From assembly GCA_016716565.1 (NCBI GenBank), contig JADJWC010000002.1, positions 248,001 through 312,000 on the forward strand: a stretch of 64,000 nt of DNA, read 5' to 3'. The notes beneath the pieces were generated by a model. That model made no database searches. It was given only the letters and a program-made list of their open reading frames with translations, and was not told where the DNA came from. This stretch comes from a bacterium (GTDB lineage: Bacteria; Bacteroidota; Ignavibacteria; Ignavibacteriales; Ignavibacteriaceae). A program made the translations under genes and the position numbers. Below, in pieces: positions 62,639 to 64,000 of the stretch (its first letter is position 1; each line of letters starts with the position of its first letter).

Positions 62639-63091
62639 TTAACAGACAGGTAAATCTATTTTAAGTTGATGGATTGTCTTTAGGAGCTGCTTACCAAATT
62701 GGGGGGGTGGTAGATCGTAATTAAAACTATTTGAATATTTTTTTTCTGATTCATTATCTGCAGCAGTAATATTTATTCCGCTTACAGCTGTGCTGAATGA
62801 CGTAATTAATGTTTGATGACTTTGTGAAAAATTATCTTCAATCTTTTTATAATCGAATTCATCAATGCAACATTTCGACTCTGAATCTGTTATAAGAAGT
62901 TTACTTTCAGGAATTGGTTCAGAGCAGCAGGATGTTTCTTTTATTTCCTCGGTTTCTAACTTGCACATTTCACATTCAGTCAGAGATTTCTTACCCATCA
63001 TCTCACAATAGTGGTAAAACAGTGGAAGACCTGTTGTGGAAACCAGGAAAGCAAAAGTAAGGGTTAATATGAATATTCTTTTTAATTTCAT
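62639..63091 (-). CDS. HYC_CC_PP family secreted protein
   Basis: A 150-residue protein with signal peptide (1-20), HYC at 27-29, further cysteines in CEMCKLE and SCCS, a CC at 74-75 and PPP at 128-130 in YDLPPPQF. It matches the small Bacteroidota family named for these motifs, often found next to copper or zinc genes. Biochemical role unknown; metal-binding is inferred from Cys/His content and neighbours. A good promoter lies only 8 bases upstream, which suggests a very short or absent leader. Confidence 0.82.
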   Translation of the reverse strand: MKLKRIFILTLTFAFLVSTTGLPLFYHYCEMMGKKSLTECEMCKLETEEIKETSCCSEPIPESKLLITDSESKCCIDEFDYKKIEDNFSQSHQTLITSFSTAVSGINITAADNESEKKYSNSFNYDLPPPQFGKQLLKTIHQLKIDLPVC

Positions 63092-63098
63092 CTCGGGA

Positions 63099-63129
63099 CA
63101 AACTTATACATTTAGTTGATATTAAGCAA
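63099..63129 (-). promoter_or_regulatory. promoter of the metal-handling module
   Basis: On the minus strand TTG, 20 bases, TAAGTTTG: an exact match to TTG-N19/20-TAnnTTTG. Its -7 part ends 8 bases before the ATG at 63091. Confidence 0.7.
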
Positions 63130-63244
63130 TGATGATGCCGGGTAAAATGTTGCAGAATTTTAATTTTATTTAATATTTAATTTGCTCATTTCCCATTATC
63201 AGGAAGCAATTTCCCGGACTTCAAAACACTATTGTCAGAAAAGT

Positions 63245-64000
63245 TTAATCATCATTGATTTTGTACTCAAATAAATATCCCTGTCTTTTTCTTGCTTCCT
63301 CATCCCACTTTACTGTAGTAGTTTTAAGAAACTCTAGTTTATCAGATTTCATCTTTTCAGGATTAAGTCCGATAAATCGTTGTGCTTTGTCCTTTGTAGA
63401 AATATCAGGGAGATCAACAGGATACTTCCAGCCCTGTTTGACAAACAAATGTGCCAGTTCTCTTCTTGCCTGTTCACCTTTTTGAATGGAAGTTCCGAGA
63501 ACTCTCAATGCTTCAACAGGTGCATGGAATCCAAGTGCGTTTGCTGCTGCAACCCAATCCCATCTCCATTGTGCGTGACGAATGAGCGTTAAAATCGTTT
63601 TCATTTGAGTTTCAGTTGCACCGTTATCCCACGCTACTTTTGCTTCGATGTGAGCGGCAGTTAAAGTTTTTTCTGCAATTCTTCTTATCTCTTCAATTTT
63701 ATCCTGTCTGTCGTACACGTCTTGCATTAATCTATCTGTATCCTCACGATGACAAACCTGGCAGGTGTTCGCAACATTGTTTAAAGGAGACTGAATATGA
63801 TGATCTGTGAACTTAACTCCACCCTCACTTTTATAAGGCATATGACAATCCGAACAAGACACACCACGGATCGCATGAATCCCCGTCATAAATAATTCAT
63901 AATCAGGATGCTGAGCTTTTAACATCGGAGCTCTGCTCAAAGCGTGAGTCCAGTCTGAGAATTCTATATTGTCAAAATACTCTTCCATATTATCGGCACT
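63245..64000 (-). CDS. nrfA: cytochrome c nitrite reductase NrfA, 5' end missing
   Basis: The C-terminal ~250 residues of pentahaem NrfA, which reduces nitrite to ammonium in the periplasm. Two haem motifs are visible, CSDCH and CQVCH, along with the conserved HPDYELFMTGIHAIRG, TDHHIQSPLNN, and the helical end with IRHAQWRWDWV and HAPVEALRVLGT. The frame is open to the window edge, so the signal peptide and the other haem sites, including the CxxCK active site, are outside. Whether nrfH follows or precedes cannot be seen. Confidence 0.95.
   Translation of the reverse strand, partial: SADNMEEYFDNIEFSDWTHALSRAPMLKAQHPDYELFMTGIHAIRGVSCSDCHMPYKSEGGVKFTDHHIQSPLNNVANTCQVCHREDTDRLMQDVYDRQDKIEEIRRIAEKTLTAAHIEAKVAWDNGATETQMKTILTLIRHAQWRWDWVAAANALGFHAPVEALRVLGTSIQKGEQARRELAHLFVKQGWKYPVDLPDISTKDKAQRFIGLNPEKMKSDKLEFLKTTTVKWDEEARKRQGYLFEYKINDD

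Overview
The window comes from a low-GC member of the Bacteroidota/Chlorobi (FCB) group, most likely an Ignavibacteria-like organism. The evidence is: ten secreted proteins ending in a YPNPFNP-type type IX secretion (T9SS) sorting domain; RpoC (1421 aa) and RpoB (1252 aa) of Bacteroidota size; promoters of the form TTG-N19/20-TAnnTTTG, the Bacteroidota -33/-7 pattern, before several operons; and the tRNA-Tyr/Gly/Thr-rpmG-tRNA-Trp-secE-nusG order seen in this group. No taxon can be fixed without a search.

Layout. 1-20.6 kb, all on the minus strand, is one informational super-cluster. In transcription order it reads tRNA-Tyr, tRNA-Gly, tRNA-Thr, rpmG, tRNA-Trp, secE, nusG, rplK, rplA, rplJ, rplL, (attenuator), rpoB, rpoC, (promoter), rpsL, rpsG, fusA, tuf, (terminator), rpsJ, rplC, rplD, rplW, rplB, rpsS, rplV, rpsC and rplP (cut by the window edge). 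20.7-30.4 kb, also minus, holds a ComM-type ATPase, a secreted protein, nuoI-nuoH-nuoG of complex I, an M16 peptidase, a nucleotidyltransferase-fold protein and an aminotransferase. 30.5-34.0 kb is plus: lysC, lysA and an orphan membrane-anchored protein. 34.1-52.2 kb, minus, is an 18-kb block of envelope and secreted proteins: a lipoprotein, an OmpA-domain protein and nine T9SS cargoes (FG-GAP/VCBS, trypsin-like protease, BNR/Ycf48-type repeats and a tandem family of three paralogues). Seven cargoes form a probable operon. 52.6-56.6 kb holds rlmB, hisS, a PTS IIA protein and a second aminotransferase. 56.9-63.1 kb holds a PAP2 phosphatase and a metal-handling module (two cation-diffusion-facilitator proteins, two secreted YHS proteins, a TonB receptor with His-rich loops and an HYC/CC/PP protein). 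The window ends in the C-terminal part of an NrfA nitrite reductase.

Most notable signals. (1) Several unrelated families of short, mostly palindromic dispersed repeats occur in frame inside genes, above all at two fixed loops of the T9SS C-terminal domain. The linker before the SGIYFYQ strand grows from 4 to 15 residues by repeat-derived sequence, and related copies lie in lysA, at the 3' end of rlmB and between genes. This resembles the Rickettsia palindromic elements in kind, and it is the best candidate here for something undescribed. (2) Three genes (rplK, lysA and a FG-GAP protein) are each broken by the apparent loss of one base in a short A/T run. As rplK is normally essential, this points to consensus-sequence error rather than biology. 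(3) A consistent Bacteroidota-type promoter motif can be read directly before at least three operons and, with one mismatch, before four more.
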